Shown here piece after piece: positions 37,537 to 47,332 of a DNA stretch of 64,000 bases. Position 1 is the stretch's first letter, and each line of letters begins with the position of its first letter. Made by a program: the position numbers and the translations under genes. The notes beneath the pieces are model-generated. The model was not told the DNA's origin. It did not search any database and saw only the letters and a program-made list of their open reading frames with translations. Origin of the DNA: an uncultured Synechococcaceae cyanobacterium (GTDB lineage Bacteria; Cyanobacteriota; Cyanobacteriia; PCC-6307; Cyanobiaceae); NCBI GenBank assembly GCA_902578445.1, contig CACHDC010000003.1:1-64000 (forward strand), read 5' to 3'.

Positions 37537-38325
37537 ATGGACCTAGGAATACTAAACAAAAGAGCATTAGTGACTGGAGGATGTAATGGTATTGGAAGGC
37601 AACTGACTCTAGATCTTTTGGAGGAAGGTTGTTATGTTACTGCTACTACAAGGTCATTGGATGTTGGAGAGGAATTTATTAATTCGCTTAATAAAAAATT
37701 TAGAAATAGATTTAACTTTCTTATTGCAGAACTATCTTCTAAAGCAAAACTTCTCAATTTTATCAATACAAATAAATTTGATTTTGATATTTTGATTAAT
37801 AATGCTGGACATACTTTAAATTTAAAAAGCCCTAACTGTTCTATGGATGAGTGGGAAAGCATTTTTACTTTAAATTTTTTAAGTGTTGTTAAATTAACTG
37901 ATGAATGCATTCCTTATATGAGAAATAAAAAATGGGGAAGAATTGTTAATATTACATCATGCGCAGGATTCGAAAACTCTGGACCTGTTACATATACATG
38001 TTCAAAATCAGCGTTAACGGCTTATACGAGAACAATGGGCCGAATCCTTGCGGTAGAAGATCCGGGGATAGTTATGACTGCTGTTTATCCAGGAGTAATC
38101 AAGACAAAAGGAGGACATTGGGAAAAGGTTTTAGAAGTTAATCCTGAACACGCAAAAAAATATTTAGCAGAGAGATGCCCTCTTGGCAGATTTGGAGAGA
38201 CTTCAGAATTTTCACCTACAGTTATTTTCTTTTGTTCAAACCAGGCTTCATTTGCTCATGGAACTATTGTTGGGATAGATGGCGGACAAAGTCGCCATTT
38301 TTTGCATGCTAATTATGAACCATGA
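37537..38325 (+). CDS. Short-chain dehydrogenase/reductase
   Basis: Classical SDR of 262 residues with TGGCNGIG (13-20), NNAGH (about 88-92), an ITSCAG strand with the catalytic Ser, and Y153-x3-K157 in TYTCSKSAL, then PGVIKTKGG. All catalytic residues are present. The final GIDGGQSR is typical of FabG-like SDRs. Its stop overlaps the ThDP-enzyme start, so a shared pathway is likely; the substrate is unknown. Confidence 0.87.
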   Translation: MDLGILNKRALVTGGCNGIGRQLTLDLLEEGCYVTATTRSLDVGEEFINSLNKKFRNRFNFLIAELSSKAKLLNFINTNKFDFDILINNAGHTLNLKSPNCSMDEWESIFTLNFLSVVKLTDECIPYMRNKKWGRIVNITSCAGFENSGPVTYTCSKSALTAYTRTMGRILAVEDPGIVMTAVYPGVIKTKGGHWEKVLEVNPEHAKKYLAERCPLGRFGETSEFSPTVIFFCSNQASFAHGTIVGIDGGQSRHFLHANYEP

Positions 38326-40139
38326 TGAACGATTTAAAACTAACAGATGTAGTTGCATTAAATCTGCAAAATTTCGGAATTAAAAATGCTTTTGGTGTTC
38401 AAGGTGGTGCAGTAGTACATATTTTCGATTCTCTCGAGAGATTAACTGATATTAATGTTTGTTATAACCATCATGAACAAGCTTCTTCATTAGCAGCTGT
38501 GTCAAATTCCAAAATAAAAAATAATATTGGAGTCTGTATTGTTACTACTGGTCCCGCGACTACAAATGCCTTGACAGGGTTGTTATCTGCTTGGCAGGAC
38601 TCTATACCTGTTTTATTTATTTCTGGACAAACTCGCAAAGAACAAACTAGTTATGGAAAAAATGTAAGGCAAAGAGGTTCTCAAGAATGTAATATCCTTG
38701 ATGTTGTGAAACCTTGGACAAAAGCACAATATTTTATTGATTCTGATTCTGATATTGATACCGTGATGAAAGAAGCATTATCAATAGCATCTCAACCAAG
38801 GCGAGGACCTGTTTGGATTGATATCCCAGTCAATTTGCAATGGTCTAAATATGAATTCAAAGAAAGTTTGAATGAAGATAATTCAAAAAGAGTTCTCGTC
38901 CATAATAGAGAAGTTGATCCAGTAATAAATTCACTAATTGCAAAACTGAAGTCCTCACAAAAACCACTTTTTGTATTAGGTAGACAAGCTTATAGCGATA
39001 AGATTTTAAATCAATTCCTAGGCTTTTTAAATTCTAATTCAATTCCTGTTGTCACCACTTGGGGTAGTGCGGGTCTTGTTGGTTCTAAAGCAAATCATAT
39101 TGGCATTATTGGGGTAAGTGGTCAACAGGCAGCTAATTTTGCTATTAGGGCGTCTGATCTGGTTATTTTTGTTGGATGTCATTTTTCAGCTACTCAAGCG
39201 GGCAATAACTACACTAAAATCTCTCAATCTCAGAAGTTTTTTTATGTAAATATCGATGATGCGGAATTGAGTGATTTATTTGTAAAAAATAATCATTCCA
39301 AGATTCTTTCAAATACCAGTTATTTCCTAGAGAAGGTATGTTCCTTTAGTGAAATTAAAAATGAATTCTTTAATAAATGGAAAAATTTTTTAAGTGAAGT
39401 TTCAGATGATTTATCACCAAATAATTGTGTAGATAAACTTGATATAACTGGTTACTCTAATCCTCATAAATTTATTTTTGAACTTTATTCTCATCTAAAT
39501 AGTGATGATTTGGTGGTTGTTGATGGTGGTGGATGTGCTCTTTATGCAGGATTCCAATGTTTACCCAAAAAAGCAAACTTTAAAGTGATTTGCAGCACAG
39601 CAATATCTGCTATGGGAACAGGATTGCCTGAATTAGTCGGAGTATCAACAATAGGCGCGCACAAAAGGTATTTTTGTATAATAGGAGATGGTAGTTTGAT
39701 GTTTAATTTACAGGAGCTTCAAACTTTAAAAACTAATTCTCCTTCATGCCTCATTATTGTTATAAATAATAATGGTTATCTAGCAATTAGACATACTCAA
39801 AGCCAATTTTTAGGAAGTAGATATTACGGGACTTCTCCTTTTAATGACGGGTTACAAATACCTAAAATTTCAGATATTGCTAAAACGTTTAATTATGAAT
39901 ACTTAAGGTTGGATGAAACTTCCGATTTTAATTCAATATTAAAACAGGGATTAGGGCATGACCAGCATACAATTATTGAGATTTTTGCAAGTCCCTCTCA
40001 TTCAAATTTATTTAGCGCAAGTTTTACAGATAATAAAGATGGTACTTTTTCTCCTAATGACATTCATCAGATGATCCCGTTTGACAATTATGATTATGTT
40101 TCTAAAGCATTAAAGCATAGGGTGAATCTTGAGAAATGA
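38322..40139 (+). CDS. ThDP-dependent acetolactate-synthase-like enzyme
   Basis: 605 residues with the three domains of AHAS-like ThDP enzymes. The catalytic Glu is E52 in NHHEQASSLAA. The family motif TTGPATTNALTGLLSAWQDS lies near 80-100, and the ThDP site is GDGSLMFN through NNNGY (about 455-485). It is not the usual anabolic IlvB: the context is a surface-sugar cluster, and no small subunit is nearby. Related enzymes in other O-antigen clusters add two-carbon units to keto-sugars, or decarboxylate 2-oxo acids. Start overlaps the SDR stop (ATGATGA). Confidence 0.83.
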   Translation: MMNDLKLTDVVALNLQNFGIKNAFGVQGGAVVHIFDSLERLTDINVCYNHHEQASSLAAVSNSKIKNNIGVCIVTTGPATTNALTGLLSAWQDSIPVLFISGQTRKEQTSYGKNVRQRGSQECNILDVVKPWTKAQYFIDSDSDIDTVMKEALSIASQPRRGPVWIDIPVNLQWSKYEFKESLNEDNSKRVLVHNREVDPVINSLIAKLKSSQKPLFVLGRQAYSDKILNQFLGFLNSNSIPVVTTWGSAGLVGSKANHIGIIGVSGQQAANFAIRASDLVIFVGCHFSATQAGNNYTKISQSQKFFYVNIDDAELSDLFVKNNHSKILSNTSYFLEKVCSFSEIKNEFFNKWKNFLSEVSDDLSPNNCVDKLDITGYSNPHKFIFELYSHLNSDDLVVVDGGGCALYAGFQCLPKKANFKVICSTAISAMGTGLPELVGVSTIGAHKRYFCIIGDGSLMFNLQELQTLKTNSPSCLIIVINNNGYLAIRHTQSQFLGSRYYGTSPFNDGLQIPKISDIAKTFNYEYLRLDETSDFNSILKQGLGHDQHTIIEIFASPSHSNLFSASFTDNKDGTFSPNDIHQMIPFDNYDYVSKALKHRVNLEK

Positions 40140-41305
40140 ATTTTGCTGATTTTACTGATGATCTTAAAGGTCAGAAGATGTTTCAAATTCTTTCTAAAGC
40201 CAAAGAGTTGGAGACTAAAGGACAAGATGTAATTCACTTAGAAATTGGTGATCCTGATTTCAATAGTCCTGAAATAGCCAAACAAAGCATAAAAAGATGT
40301 ATTGATAAAAATATTACTCACTATGTACAAAGTTCTGGATTGCCAGAATTAAAAAATTCATGTGTTAGGGCAACTCAAAAATCAAGAGGGTTTTCTCCCA
40401 GCCATAATCAGCTTCTTGTTACATCAGGTGCAAATATACAGATATATTTAGCCCTAGCATGTTTAATTAACCCTGGTGATGAAATAATATTGCCTGACCC
40501 CTCATTTGTTAGTTATTCATCTATTATTCATTCATGTAGAGGTGTTGCAAGATATGTTCCATTACGAGAATCAAATCTTTTTAAATTAGATCCAAAAGAT
40601 ATCGAAAAAGTTATCACTAAAAAAACTAAAGCAATTATTATAAATTCCCCTCATAATCCAACTGGAGCAGTCTTAGATGAAGATGTAATGAGATCAATTT
40701 ATTTGATTTGTGAGAAGTATGGTCTTTTTTTAATATCAGATGAAGTTTATGGACGAATGATATTTAGTGAATTTGAAAATTCTTTTTTTTCTCCTTCACA
40801 AATTGATCATTGTAAAGAAAGAACAATTTTAATTCATTCTTTTAGTAAAACTTTTGCCATGACTGGATGGAGAATTGGTGCGGTTACTGGTCCAGAGATA
40901 TTAATAAAAAAAATGGGATTACTATTTGAGACAATTACATCATGTGTGCCGCCTTTTATACAAATTGCAGCAGCAGAGGTTTTAGATGCGGGCCCACAAT
41001 TAACTAAAGATATGATTAATGAATATCAATTGAGAAGGGATTTATTAGTGAATGGACTTAATTCAATAGAGGGTATCTGTTGTAATAAATCAGAGGGAAC
41101 TTTTTATGCGTTTGCAAATATAAAATCAATAAATGCCAGTAGTGAAATCTTTTCAAATGATTTATTGAATAAACAATTTATTGCAACTTGTCCAGGAGTA
41201 TATTTCGGAAAAAATGGAGAGGGGTTTGTTAGATTTTGCTTTGCTAATTCTAGAGAGAATATTAAAAAAGCAATTGATAGATTACAAAAAAAATTTAATA
41301 AATGA
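40136..41305 (+). CDS. PLP-dependent class I aminotransferase
   Basis: 389 residues, fold-type I aspartate-aminotransferase-like: VTSGANIQIYLAL, NSPHNPTGAVL, DEVYGRMIF, the PLP lysine in SFSKTFAMTGWRIG (Lys near 239), and a closing GFVRFCFANSREN. Class I rather than the DegT/sugar class, so the substrate is probably a 2-oxo acid or amino acid. It overlaps the ThDP gene by four bases (ATGA) and ends the cluster. Confidence 0.87.
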   Translation: MNFADFTDDLKGQKMFQILSKAKELETKGQDVIHLEIGDPDFNSPEIAKQSIKRCIDKNITHYVQSSGLPELKNSCVRATQKSRGFSPSHNQLLVTSGANIQIYLALACLINPGDEIILPDPSFVSYSSIIHSCRGVARYVPLRESNLFKLDPKDIEKVITKKTKAIIINSPHNPTGAVLDEDVMRSIYLICEKYGLFLISDEVYGRMIFSEFENSFFSPSQIDHCKERTILIHSFSKTFAMTGWRIGAVTGPEILIKKMGLLFETITSCVPPFIQIAAAEVLDAGPQLTKDMINEYQLRRDLLVNGLNSIEGICCNKSEGTFYAFANIKSINASSEIFSNDLLNKQFIATCPGVYFGKNGEGFVRFCFANSRENIKKAIDRLQKKFNK

Positions 41306-41571
41306 TATTTTGATTGCTTATTTTTCTAATTAATAGGAATTTTTTAAATAGACATTTATTATTTTTTTAAGTCAATAATCTAAAATAGTAAAGTTATAAA
41401 TCTGAGAGAAATGAAACTATTCTTTTATATTGCAATCTAATTAAATCATTAAAAATTTTAAATTGTATAGTGTTAAAAAAATTCAGATTTTAGGTAATTA
41501 TCTTTTAATATTATGATTATAATTTTTTTACCAAATATAAAAAAATTGGATTAAGGTTAATGAAATTAAGC

Positions 41572-42612
41572 TTACTGTTTGAAATATTCTTGGAGACAAG
41601 AATAATTTGTACTAGAGAAATCCCAATTATTGAAAAAATTTATAATATCTTTCTTTTGAAACAAAGATCTAAACTTTTCATTATCAGTCCAAGTATACTC
41701 TTCCCTCCATTTGAGTCTGTCAAATGTATTTTGTAAAATATTATTCTTAGGATAAACATGTTGGAAGAATTCATAAATTTTTCTTAAGTTTTTATTTTGA
41801 GTAAAAAATTTTTTATCTCCATATTCGTATAAAGAAATGAATATTGATAAAATAGCTGATCTTTGAAAAGCATATAAAACAAATGGATGTTTATCTTTGT
41901 CTTTAATAGCTAAGTCATGAATTCTAATATCAAATGATATTCTTTGTTTACTTTTTGGCTTTGTAGCTCCGTGTAAATCGTACCAGCTAAAAACATAAGC
42001 TTGACCTTTTTCTAATTGAGGTCTTTTAATGTAATCAGACATTTCTTTGTCTACCAAGAGATGGTTCTTAACGTATTTTGTTGAATCATATTGATTTATT
42101 TTGCTTTCAGATGGGAAAAGATTATTAACATTTCTTGCTTTTTCAAAGAAACAAAGACCTCCAGTTTCATCGTTAATATCTACCAAAGCCAACCAAAAAG
42201 AAAAAGCTTTAATTCCAAAAGATCTGTCGTAGTGTGGTTGAGAATCAAAAAGGGCATCATTTATCGTGTGTTTGTGATTTATTTTTGGAGATGTAATCCT
42301 AAAATAAAATATGGGATGTAGAAAATATTCGTGATTAGGGTCAAATTTATTCATCGCTATTGTAAGCTTTTGATGTAACCAGTTGGGCCCTAATTTTAAT
42401 AATATTCTTGTGGCTAAAATCTTCATGCCAATTGATTCGTGCCATATGGTTTTTTCACAGAAAATTTTAAAATTTTCGTCACCTATTTTATAGTCGTTAT
42501 ATAGTTCTTCTAATTCATTTAATGCAAGCTGATTAAATAAATCTGATTCTTCATTATTTAGAATATCTGCTACTTTTGGAAATGATGTTTGCAGCTCTTT
42601 TTCAGAAATCAA
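41572..42612 (-). CDS. Phytanoyl-CoA dioxygenase-like Fe(II)/2-oxoglutarate oxygenase
   Basis: 346 residues, with a core resembling PhyH: H127-x-D129 in PHYDRSFG, GGLCFFEKAR, a distal His H214 in YDLHGATKP, and R224 in KQRISFDIR for 2-oxoglutarate binding. The facial triad and the oxoglutarate Arg are complete. Probably hydroxylates a small molecule or sugar; substrate unknown. Start appears to be TTG at 42612. Same strand as the next upstream gene, 93 bases away. Confidence 0.7.
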   Translation of the reverse strand: MISEKELQTSFPKVADILNNEESDLFNQLALNELEELYNDYKIGDENFKIFCEKTIWHESIGMKILATRILLKLGPNWLHQKLTIAMNKFDPNHEYFLHPIFYFRITSPKINHKHTINDALFDSQPHYDRSFGIKAFSFWLALVDINDETGGLCFFEKARNVNNLFPSESKINQYDSTKYVKNHLLVDKEMSDYIKRPQLEKGQAYVFSWYDLHGATKPKSKQRISFDIRIHDLAIKDKDKHPFVLYAFQRSAILSIFISLYEYGDKKFFTQNKNLRKIYEFFQHVYPKNNILQNTFDRLKWREEYTWTDNEKFRSLFQKKDIINFFNNWDFSSTNYSCLQEYFKQ

Positions 42613-42705
42613 AATTAAATTAAAATTATTCTTAGAATCATAACTTAAAATTTATTAAATTATAAATAGAGATTATATAAATCATCCTCTTTGTAAATCA
42701 TTGAA

Positions 42706-43803
42706 CTAATTCTTATGAAGAATTTTCATGATACTTTTTAAATCTAAAACTGAATAGTTCTTATAGTTTTCATACCACATTAGATATGTTCCAAGGGAAA
42801 GATATGGTTGATCACCTATTTCTAAATTATAAAATTTTTTAAAATATTGATTGTTATCATCAATTGAACCTTTTCCATAATTAGTAATAATTGTTTTCGA
42901 ATTGTTTAATAAGGTTGAAGCTCCTGATGGTCCTGATGGTTGAATTAAATTAACTAAACTATTTTTATAAATTAAGAGTCTCTGATATAGATTTTTACGA
43001 GCTAATTCGCATATATCAATATTTTGAGTGTTGTAACTTGTGATTTTATTTATGTCATCAGGAACTAATAAAATCTTACAGTTTAATTCTTTTGAAAAAT
43101 CGTAGGCTATATCGATGTCTTTTTGTGAACTGTTTCTGCCGGGGGAATGTCCGTAATCTCTTAAAGTGATTGTTATGTATTTTTCTTTTAGATAAAAATT
43201 ATTATGATCTCTTTCTTTTTTTGGTACTTTCTTAATATCCATAAAATTGTTTGAATTAACATTTTCTTTCCTTAAGATTTCATGAACTTTCCAATAACAT
43301 AAAGGTTCAGGATAAAAGTATTTTGGATGATAATATCTTGGCATTAAACTTGCATATTTTATTAATCTTTGCAATTTATTTTTTTCATTACAAAACTCAA
43401 TGCTGTTTATACAATTAAAAGACTTTGCTAAAGGTAATATCAAATCTTCAATCCTGCTTTTTAAATCATTACTACTTAAATATTTATTATAAGAATTAAA
43501 TTTTGGGACAATATATTTGTAATCTCTCGGAATAAAAATTATTAATTTAAATCCATTCTTTGGCTTTTTGAATTTATAAAAACTATAAAAAATTACCCAA
43601 ACGAAATCAAAAGTTATCGCGTTATTTCTTATATCCCAAACTAAAACTTCATCTTTTGATTTGTATTTATAAATATTCTCAATAATTATTCTTAATATTT
43701 GAAAAAAGAAAGAAATTAAATAACTATAACTTCTGCTTGGCTTAATAAATTCATTTCTAATCTTAAAAAGAAAACAGTTTATTTTCTTTGATAACTGTCT
43801 CAT
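42706..43803 (-). CDS. Hypothetical protein, possible glycosyltransferase
   Basis: 365 residues, soluble and basic, rich in Lys, Tyr and Asn. Features are a KEKYITITLRDYGHSPGRNSS loop (about 208-228), a KILLVPDDIN strand, and a conserved-looking PSGPSGASTLL turn near 290-300 that recalls nucleotide-sugar binding turns of GT-B enzymes. I do not recognise a family. The context in a polysaccharide island makes a transferase possible, but this is inference only. ATG start; the 900-base tRNA region lies upstream. Confidence 0.5.
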   Translation of the reverse strand: MRQLSKKINCFLFKIRNEFIKPSRSYSYLISFFFQILRIIIENIYKYKSKDEVLVWDIRNNAITFDFVWVIFYSFYKFKKPKNGFKLIIFIPRDYKYIVPKFNSYNKYLSSNDLKSRIEDLILPLAKSFNCINSIEFCNEKNKLQRLIKYASLMPRYYHPKYFYPEPLCYWKVHEILRKENVNSNNFMDIKKVPKKERDHNNFYLKEKYITITLRDYGHSPGRNSSQKDIDIAYDFSKELNCKILLVPDDINKITSYNTQNIDICELARKNLYQRLLIYKNSLVNLIQPSGPSGASTLLNNSKTIITNYGKGSIDDNNQYFKKFYNLEIGDQPYLSLGTYLMWYENYKNYSVLDLKSIMKILHKN

Positions 43804-44347
43804 TTTTATGTTTTAAAATCTTATTTGTTGTCAAAAAATTTTTCTAATTTTATACATATTTAAAGACCTTAAATAAAATTGGTTGTATAATTTTACAATG
43901 AATTTTTTTAAATATTATGAATTAATTTCTAATACTATAAATAAATAATTAATCAATATTTATTATTTGCAATTATTTAATTGATAAATAAAACTTTTTA
44001 AAGTTATATTTTTAAACAAGCCTTCCAGTTGCTACTACTTTTTTAAAAGTTTGCATATCTTAGTTTGTAGATCATATTCTTAACAAGCAACTCTAAAAGA
44101 GTTTATTTATAATCCATATCAGAATCATACTGGTCAATTATTTCCGCAGATCAACCATTTGAAACTTGACTTCTTTAGTAAGTGCATAATCGTTTAAGTT
44201 CAGCCAAATAAAGCATACTAAACTTGTAAATCTCTTGATGCACTTTAAGGTTAAGATTTTAATAATCAAATGCTATAAAGTACTATAGAAATTACAACAG
44301 TTACTAAAGAAATCTTTAGGTTGATGTAACTGTTATTTTATTTAAAT
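43804..44347. other. Non-coding AT-rich stretch before tRNA-Ala
   Basis: I see no credible open reading frame in these 544 bases. The last 50 hold the structured inverted repeat listed separately. The GC content rises somewhat after about 44,000, which may reflect backbone DNA around the tRNA. Confidence 0.5.
44296..44334 (+). other. Nested inverted repeat just upstream of tRNA-Ala
   Basis: Outer 9-bp perfect arms AACAGTTAC (44296-44304) and GTAACTGTT (44326-44334) enclose an inner hairpin CTAAAG/CTTTAG (44304-44309, 44314-44319). A T-rich stretch follows. It could be a terminator, a small structured RNA, or a recombination-related site 13 bases before the tRNA. Confidence 0.45.
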
Positions 44348-44420
44348 GGGGCCATAGCTCAGATGGTAGAGCACCTGCATGGCATGCAGGGGGTCAGGAG
44401 TTCGAATCTCCTTGGCTCCA
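44348..44420 (+). tRNA. tRNA-Ala (anticodon GGC)
   Basis: The 73 bases fold as a full cloverleaf: acceptor GGGGCCA with TGGCTCC including the alanine identity pair G3-U70, D stem GCTC/GAGC, anticodon stem CCTGC/GCAGG with loop ATGGCAT and anticodon GGC at 44381-44383, T arm AGGAG-TTCGAAT-CTCCT, and discriminator A. CCA is not encoded. It reads GCC and GCU codons. It appears intact and marks the left side of the segment ending at the 3' remnant near 48,550. Confidence 0.97.
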
Positions 44421-44711
44421 CTCAAGTTATCTGTTATAGAATTTGATTGAAGAGATTCCCAAGTTTCAAATGATTAAACTGAAAATTTCATCTTTTTTCA
44501 AAAAGTAGGCTGATCTTGTGATCCTCCTAGCTTTGCAATAGGAAATCGTATATTTTTGGGCTAAAAATGAACATAATAGAATTAAAGCTTTGACCTGCCA
44601 CTAAATTAAACGCATGATAAACTCAAATTTCTTACTCTTTTTTATTTGATCTCTTTGACATAATTTTCTCTTTAAACAATAAACTGTATAGTTATAAAAA
44701 AAACTAACATT
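44421..44711. other. Non-coding gap between tRNA-Ala and manC
   Basis: No convincing gene in these 291 bases. A TATAGT-like -10 lies near 44689-44694, just before manC. The first nine bases after the tRNA include TCAAGTTAT (44422-44430), which recurs after the tRNA remnant. Confidence 0.4.
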
Positions 44712-46154
44712 TTGTCTGAGAATAGTCTTCTTCAACCAGTTATATTATCAGGGGGTTCTGGTACAAGGCTATGGCCTTTATCAAGAAAAAATTTTCCTAA
44801 ACAATATATTCAATTCAACTTAAATAGTAAATACTCTTCTTTGCAGAAAACGCAAATCAGATTATTTGGTATAAAAAATATTCAAAACCCACTCATTATT
44901 TGTAATGAAGAACAAAGATTTCTCGTGGCAGAACAAATGAGAGAGATTAAGGTCAAGCCAAGGTCTATTATTTTAGAACCTGAAGGAAGAAATACTGCCC
45001 CAGCAATTGCTATTGCGGCTTTAAAAGCAATAGAAGAAAATAAAGACCCTATTTTATTAATACTATCTTCAGATCATGAGATTGAAAATCAAGAAAAATT
45101 TATTGAGATTGTAAAGGCTGGTATTAAAACTGCAAATAGAGATAAATTAGTAAACTTCGGAGTTAAACCTACTTGCCCAGAAACGGGTTACGGATATATT
45201 GAAGCAATTGAAAATATACAAAATGATTCTTTAGAGTCTGTTAAAATAAACCGCTTTATTGAAAAGCCAAATAAAGAAAAGGCAATTTGTTATGTAAGAG
45301 ATGAACATTATTTTTGGAATAGCGGAATCTTTTTATTCAAAGCAAGCATAATATTAAAAGAATTAGAAAAATTCCAACCAAAATTATTAGAGTATTGCAA
45401 ATTATCGATTAAAAATTCTTCAAAAGATTTTGATTTTCAGAGATTAGAAAAACAGTCTTTTAAAAAATGTCCGGATTTATCTATTGATTATGCAGTGATG
45501 GAAAATACTGATAATGCTTATGTAATTCCATTCAACGCTGGGTGGAGTGATGTAGGGAGTTGGAAGTCCTTATGGAATTTAGAAAAAAAAGATAAAAATG
45601 GAAATTCTGTTATTGGAGATATTAAAGTCAGAAGTGTAAAAAATTGCTATTTAAATAGTACAAAAAAATTATTAGTAGCTATTGGAACTGAGGATTTGAT
45701 AATAGTTCAAACAAACGATGCCACACTCGTTGCTAATCATAATTATTCTCAAGAAATTAAAGATGTTGTAAGTCACTTGAATTTAGAAAATAGGTCAGAA
45801 GGAAGAGAACATCGAAAAGTATTCAGACCATGGGGTTATTACAACACAATAGAAAAAGAGTCTAATTGGCAAATAAAAGAAATATTAGTCAAGCCATATT
45901 CATCTCTTTCCTTGCAAAAACATAAATTTAGATCCGAGCATTGGATTATTCTCAAGGGAGAAGCCAAGATTGAAATTAATAATGAAAAAATAACCTTAAA
46001 AGAAAACCAAAGCACATTTATTCCCGCTGGAGCAAAACATAGGTTATCAAACAACCAAGAAACTTCCTTAAGATTAATAGAGGTTCAATCTGGATCATAT
46101 TTGGGTGAAGATGATATTTACAGATATGATGATAATTATGGTCGAAAATCCTAA
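44712..46154 (+). CDS. manC: Mannose-1-phosphate guanylyltransferase / mannose-6-phosphate isomerase
   Basis: Makes GDP-mannose; type II bifunctional enzyme of 480 residues. The N-terminal nucleotidyltransferase has ILSGGSGTRLWPLSRKNFPKQ-type opening (about 11-31) and FIEKPN near 182; the C-terminal cupin (about 375-470) has RPWGYY, LQKHKFRSEHW and the PAGAKHRLSN metal region. The start must be TTG at 44712, since the next Met would remove the nucleotide-binding loop. First of the manC-gmd-fcl operon. Confidence 0.95.
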   Translation: MSENSLLQPVILSGGSGTRLWPLSRKNFPKQYIQFNLNSKYSSLQKTQIRLFGIKNIQNPLIICNEEQRFLVAEQMREIKVKPRSIILEPEGRNTAPAIAIAALKAIEENKDPILLILSSDHEIENQEKFIEIVKAGIKTANRDKLVNFGVKPTCPETGYGYIEAIENIQNDSLESVKINRFIEKPNKEKAICYVRDEHYFWNSGIFLFKASIILKELEKFQPKLLEYCKLSIKNSSKDFDFQRLEKQSFKKCPDLSIDYAVMENTDNAYVIPFNAGWSDVGSWKSLWNLEKKDKNGNSVIGDIKVRSVKNCYLNSTKKLLVAIGTEDLIIVQTNDATLVANHNYSQEIKDVVSHLNLENRSEGREHRKVFRPWGYYNTIEKESNWQIKEILVKPYSSLSLQKHKFRSEHWIILKGEAKIEINNEKITLKENQSTFIPAGAKHRLSNNQETSLRLIEVQSGSYLGEDDIYRYDDNYGRKS

Positions 46155-46182
46155 AAACCCTTTTTTCCCAAATCAATATTAA

Positions 46183-47319
46183 ATGATATCAAGTAAGAAA
46201 GCATTAATAACGGGAATAACAGGCCAAGATGGAAGTTATCTTGCTGAATTTCTTTTGGAAAAAGGTTATGAAGTTCATGGAGTTAAAAGAAGATCAAGTA
46301 GCTTTAATACGGAAAGAATTGATCATCTCTATCAAGATCCTCATGAGCACTCACCAAACCTAACCCTGCATTATGGCGATTTAACTGATAGCACAAATCT
46401 AATAAGAATTCTTCAAAATATTCAACCTGATGAGATTTATAATTTGGGAGCGCAAAGTCATGTTGCAGTAAGTTTTGAAACTCCTGAATACACAGCTAAT
46501 TGCGATGCAATTGGAACTCTGCGAATTTTGGAAGCTATAAGGATATTGAAACTTACTAAGAAAACTAAATTTTATCAAGCAAGTACAAGTGAACTCTATG
46601 GAAAGATTCAAGAATCGCCCCAAAATGAAACCACACCTTTTTATCCAAGAAGTCCGTATGGGGTTGCAAAATTATATGCTTACTGGATAACAATAAACTA
46701 TAGAGAAGCTTATGGGATTTATGCTTGTAACGGAATATTGTTTAATCATGAAAGTCCTAGAAGAGGTGAAACTTTTGTTACTAGAAAAATAACAAGGGGC
46801 CTTGCAAGGATTGATGCTGGTTTAGATAAGTGTATATATCTTGGAAATTTGAACTCCAAGAGAGATTGGGGGCATGCTAAAGATTATGTAAGAATGCAAT
46901 GGTTAATGCTTCAACAAAATGAGCCTGAAGATTTTGTTATTGCTACAGGAAGGATGGAAACAGTAAGAAAATTTATAGAAATATGTGCTAAAAAACTTAA
47001 ATGGGATACAAACTCAGATGGCAAGGGCATTATATGGGAAGGTACAGGACTTGAAGAAGTTGGTAGAAGAGCAGATACTAAAGAGATAGTTATTAAAATA
47101 GATCCAAGATATTTTCGTCCTACTGAAGTCGAAGAACTAAGAGGAGATTCTCAAAAAAGCTTTAAAAAACTGGGATGGGAACCTGAGTTTACGCTAGAAG
47201 AGATGATTGAAGAGATGATCAATGAAGATAAAAATAAAGCAATGCAGGAATCTTTTCTAAAAAAAGAGGGGTTTCAGATTTCAAGCAATTTTGAATCTCC
47301 CCCAACTAATAAAAATTAA
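46183..47319 (+). CDS. gmd: GDP-mannose 4,6-dehydratase
   Basis: Converts GDP-mannose to GDP-4-keto-6-deoxymannose. The 378 residues show [20 protein letters not shown] (8-27), [29 protein letters not shown], the catalytic [25 protein letters not shown], and DWGHAKDYV. Complete and of normal length. 28 bases after manC; fcl follows after 13 bases. Confidence 0.96.
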   Translation: MISSKKALITGITGQDGSYLAEFLLEKGYEVHGVKRRSSSFNTERIDHLYQDPHEHSPNLTLHYGDLTDSTNLIRILQNIQPDEIYNLGAQSHVAVSFETPEYTANCDAIGTLRILEAIRILKLTKKTKFYQASTSELYGKIQESPQNETTPFYPRSPYGVAKLYAYWITINYREAYGIYACNGILFNHESPRRGETFVTRKITRGLARIDAGLDKCIYLGNLNSKRDWGHAKDYVRMQWLMLQQNEPEDFVIATGRMETVRKFIEICAKKLKWDTNSDGKGIIWEGTGLEEVGRRADTKEIVIKIDPRYFRPTEVEELRGDSQKSFKKLGWEPEFTLEEMIEEMINEDKNKAMQESFLKKEGFQISSNFESPPTNKN

Positions 47320-47332
47320 AATTAAGTTAGAA

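Noticed and set aside
38322-40139. Assignment as acetolactate synthase IlvB
   Set aside because: No regulatory subunit is nearby and the sugar-cluster context argues for a specialised ThDP enzyme; only the fold is claimed.
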